Part shown: piece after piece, positions 9,087 to 11,225 of the stretch
How the letters are laid out: each line of letters opens with the position of its first letter
Position numbering within the stretch: the stretch's first letter is position 1
DNA from: Physocladia obscura
Taxonomy: Eukaryota; Chytridiomycota; Chytridiomycetes; Chytridiales; Chytriomycetaceae
Assembly: GCA_027596945.1 (NCBI GenBank)
Contig: JADGJH010001219.1
Location: 1 to 11,225 of the forward strand
Direction of reading: 5' to 3'
DNA: 11,225 nt
Notes under the pieces: generated by a model
Seen by the model: the letters and a program-made list of their open reading frames with translations, nothing else
The model's database searches: none
What the model was told of the DNA's origin: nothing
Program-made: the position numbers and the translations under genes

Positions 9087-10329
9087 ATGAGCCGCTTTTC
9101 CACATCACGAATCCTCGTCAACAACAACCAGGTTCAAACCGTATTAACAGACTCTAATTTCAACTTAGTAAGCTAGAATATTTAGAGAGGAAATCCAATC
9201 CTGTCTCATATCAAAAAAATTCCGTGGGAACATGCAAGTATTGCTCCTGACTATCTCGTTGGTGCCAGTGCTGCTGTTCTGTTTCTGAGGTTCTTTGTTT
9301 TCCTCAATTGGTTTCGCACTAATATCTTCACAAAGTCTCAAATATCACCGCCTAAAACCCGAATATATATACCAACGCATGAAACCTCTCGGAACTCAAT
9401 TCAGCCTGCGCATTCTTCTTTGTATCGTCGATATTGTAACATACGCGCAATATCCTCATTTAAGCCATACCTTAATTCTTGAAAACACAGGATGACCATC
9501 AGCAGCCTATTCGCGAACTAACGAAAGCTTGTATTGTTGCCGGATTCACTCTGTTTCTTGCGTGGAGGTATAAAAATCCTTCCCCTGATTTATTTTTTTT
9601 AACATATGATTTTTCATCCGAATCACAGTACGCAAGAAGCTGGCCAATATCTTGAAACTTTTAAATCTTATGAATTCAAACCCCCCGACAGTATCAAAGA
9701 ACGCGTCGAATCTGATCAATTTTCAAAGGTTCTATACTAAGTGAAGCGAGGAAAAAGTTGTTTATAGGAAAATAATGCATCGACCAAACGAAAAACACGA
9801 AAAAAAAAGTTCCAGCGTCGAATAAAGACAGAATGATTTCATTCATCCAAAGCGAGTAAATTCAAATGTCAATTCCGCGAAGTGATAACGAAAGCAAGAG
9901 AACAAAGAAGATTATCGATCATTGAAACCGTAATCTATACACCAATCAGCTTTCAGACTGCTTAGTTCAAGTAAAATCCATCAATAAAACCGACGTTCTT
10001 ACTTTGGTTTCAAATTTCGGCTCATTCAAAAATATTATCGAAGCTTCACCAGAAGAACTGTCTGTTTTGCCTGGATTTGGAGACCAGAAGGTATTAATTA
10101 TTTCTTGTCTTCTTAACATAATTTTTACGAACCTTAATAATACAAGGTCAAACGACTGGTTGAAGCAGTGAACACACCATTCTTGATCAGCAACGCATCA
10201 ACAAAGGGTTCAGCAACTTATGCAGCAACTGCAAACAAAGAAAGCAGTTCTATACAGCAACAAAAGAATTTTGCGAGTAGCAATGATTATAATGAGTATG
10301 ATGAAGAGTTTAATTTTGATTCTGAATAA
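9087..10329 (+). CDS. ERCC1: DNA excision repair protein ERCC1/Rad10, seven exons, 249 residues
   Basis: This is the non-catalytic partner of the XPF/Rad1 endonuclease in nucleotide excision and crosslink repair, acting in the nucleus. Exons: 9087-9131, 9186-9289, 9336-9435, 9491-9567, 9629-9728, 9950-10090, 10147-10329; all joins keep phase. Residues 8-33 (ILVNNNQ-RGNPILSHIKKIPWE) match the start of the central XPA/DNA-binding domain. PDYLVG, KYHRLKPEYIYQRMKPLG, and LFLAWSTQEAGQYLETFKSYE (to about 128) continue it. Residues about 147-203 are the tandem helix-hairpin-helix that dimerises with XPF (VKSINKTDVLTL, then VLPGFGDQKVKRL). A Ser/Asn/Glu-rich acidic tail of about 40 residues follows. 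The N-terminus is much shorter than in animals; the first exon gives only 15 residues. Intron 1 could instead use a donor at 9141, adding three residues. Intron 5 is 221 nt, far longer than the others. Confidence 0.94.
9729..9949 (+). other. Unusually long ERCC1 intron with an internal basic open stretch
   Basis: The donor is GTTCTA after codon AAG and the acceptor CAG before CTTTCAGAC; skipping it gives an ungapped ERCC1 match. Near its 5' end TACTAAG is followed by TTTATAG (to 9767), a plausible internal acceptor. The frame that would follow in phase encodes ENNASTKRKTRKKKFQRR before a stop. It may be a cassette exon or chance in purine-rich DNA. Confidence 0.45.
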
Positions 10330-10357
10330 ATATTCGAAAAAAATTTTGCCAACAAGC

Positions 10358-11225
<868 letters not shown>

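Noticed and set aside
9010..9108. N-terminal extension of the flavoprotein from the ATG at 9108 (a hydrophobic, possible targeting peptide)
   Set aside because: It would overlap ERCC1 exon 1 and the promoter, while the ATG at 9009 has a better context. Not fully excluded.
9132..9142. GGTTCAAACCG resembling a pol III B box
   Set aside because: No matching A box or cloverleaf around it; it lies at an ERCC1 splice donor.

Overview
The window reads as nuclear DNA of an early-diverging fungus, most like a chytrid. This is inferred from gene content, compact spacing and many short introns (46-68 nt, with three exceptions of 52, 101 and 221 nt), not from any marker gene. It has no prokaryotic features: no operons with ribosome-binding sites, and every conserved gene except one is interrupted by GT-AG introns. 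I joined exons by hand so that reading phase is kept and family motifs line up.

Left third (1-3799): gene-poor and mostly AT-rich. It holds a short tandem repeat (64-140), a decayed CpG-poor protein relic on the minus strand (262-1642), about 1.7 kb of AT-rich DNA in which I see nothing convincing, and a 0.3 kb GC-richer block (3309-3629). That block is bounded by a 19-bp direct repeat with one mismatch and looks like a retroposed insertion.

Right two thirds (3800-11225): six closely packed genes. In order they are: kynurenine 3-monooxygenase (+, five exons); a single-exon B12D/MLRQ (NDUFA4-like) small mitochondrial membrane protein (-), convergent with the first; an unrecognised 483-residue protein with a hydrophobic C-terminal tail (-, two exons); a FAD-monooxygenase-like protein with a long acidic N-terminal extension and no recognisable C-terminal half (-, two exons); ERCC1/Rad10 (+, seven exons), divergent from the previous gene across about 77 bp; and the 5' part of ATE1 arginyltransferase (+, at least three exons), which starts 28 bp after the ERCC1 stop.

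The genes do not form one pathway. KMO serves tryptophan breakdown and de novo NAD synthesis, the B12D protein respiration, ERCC1 nucleotide excision repair, and ATE1 the Arg/N-degron pathway. I found no clearly new defence or mobile system. The most unusual items are the truncated flavoprotein with its acidic extension, the unrecognised tail-anchored protein with a tiny overlapping uORF, the flanked insertion at 3309-3629, the palindromic bZIP-site cluster at 5931-5992, a hairpin next to a KMO splice acceptor, and the long ERCC1 intron with a basic open stretch.
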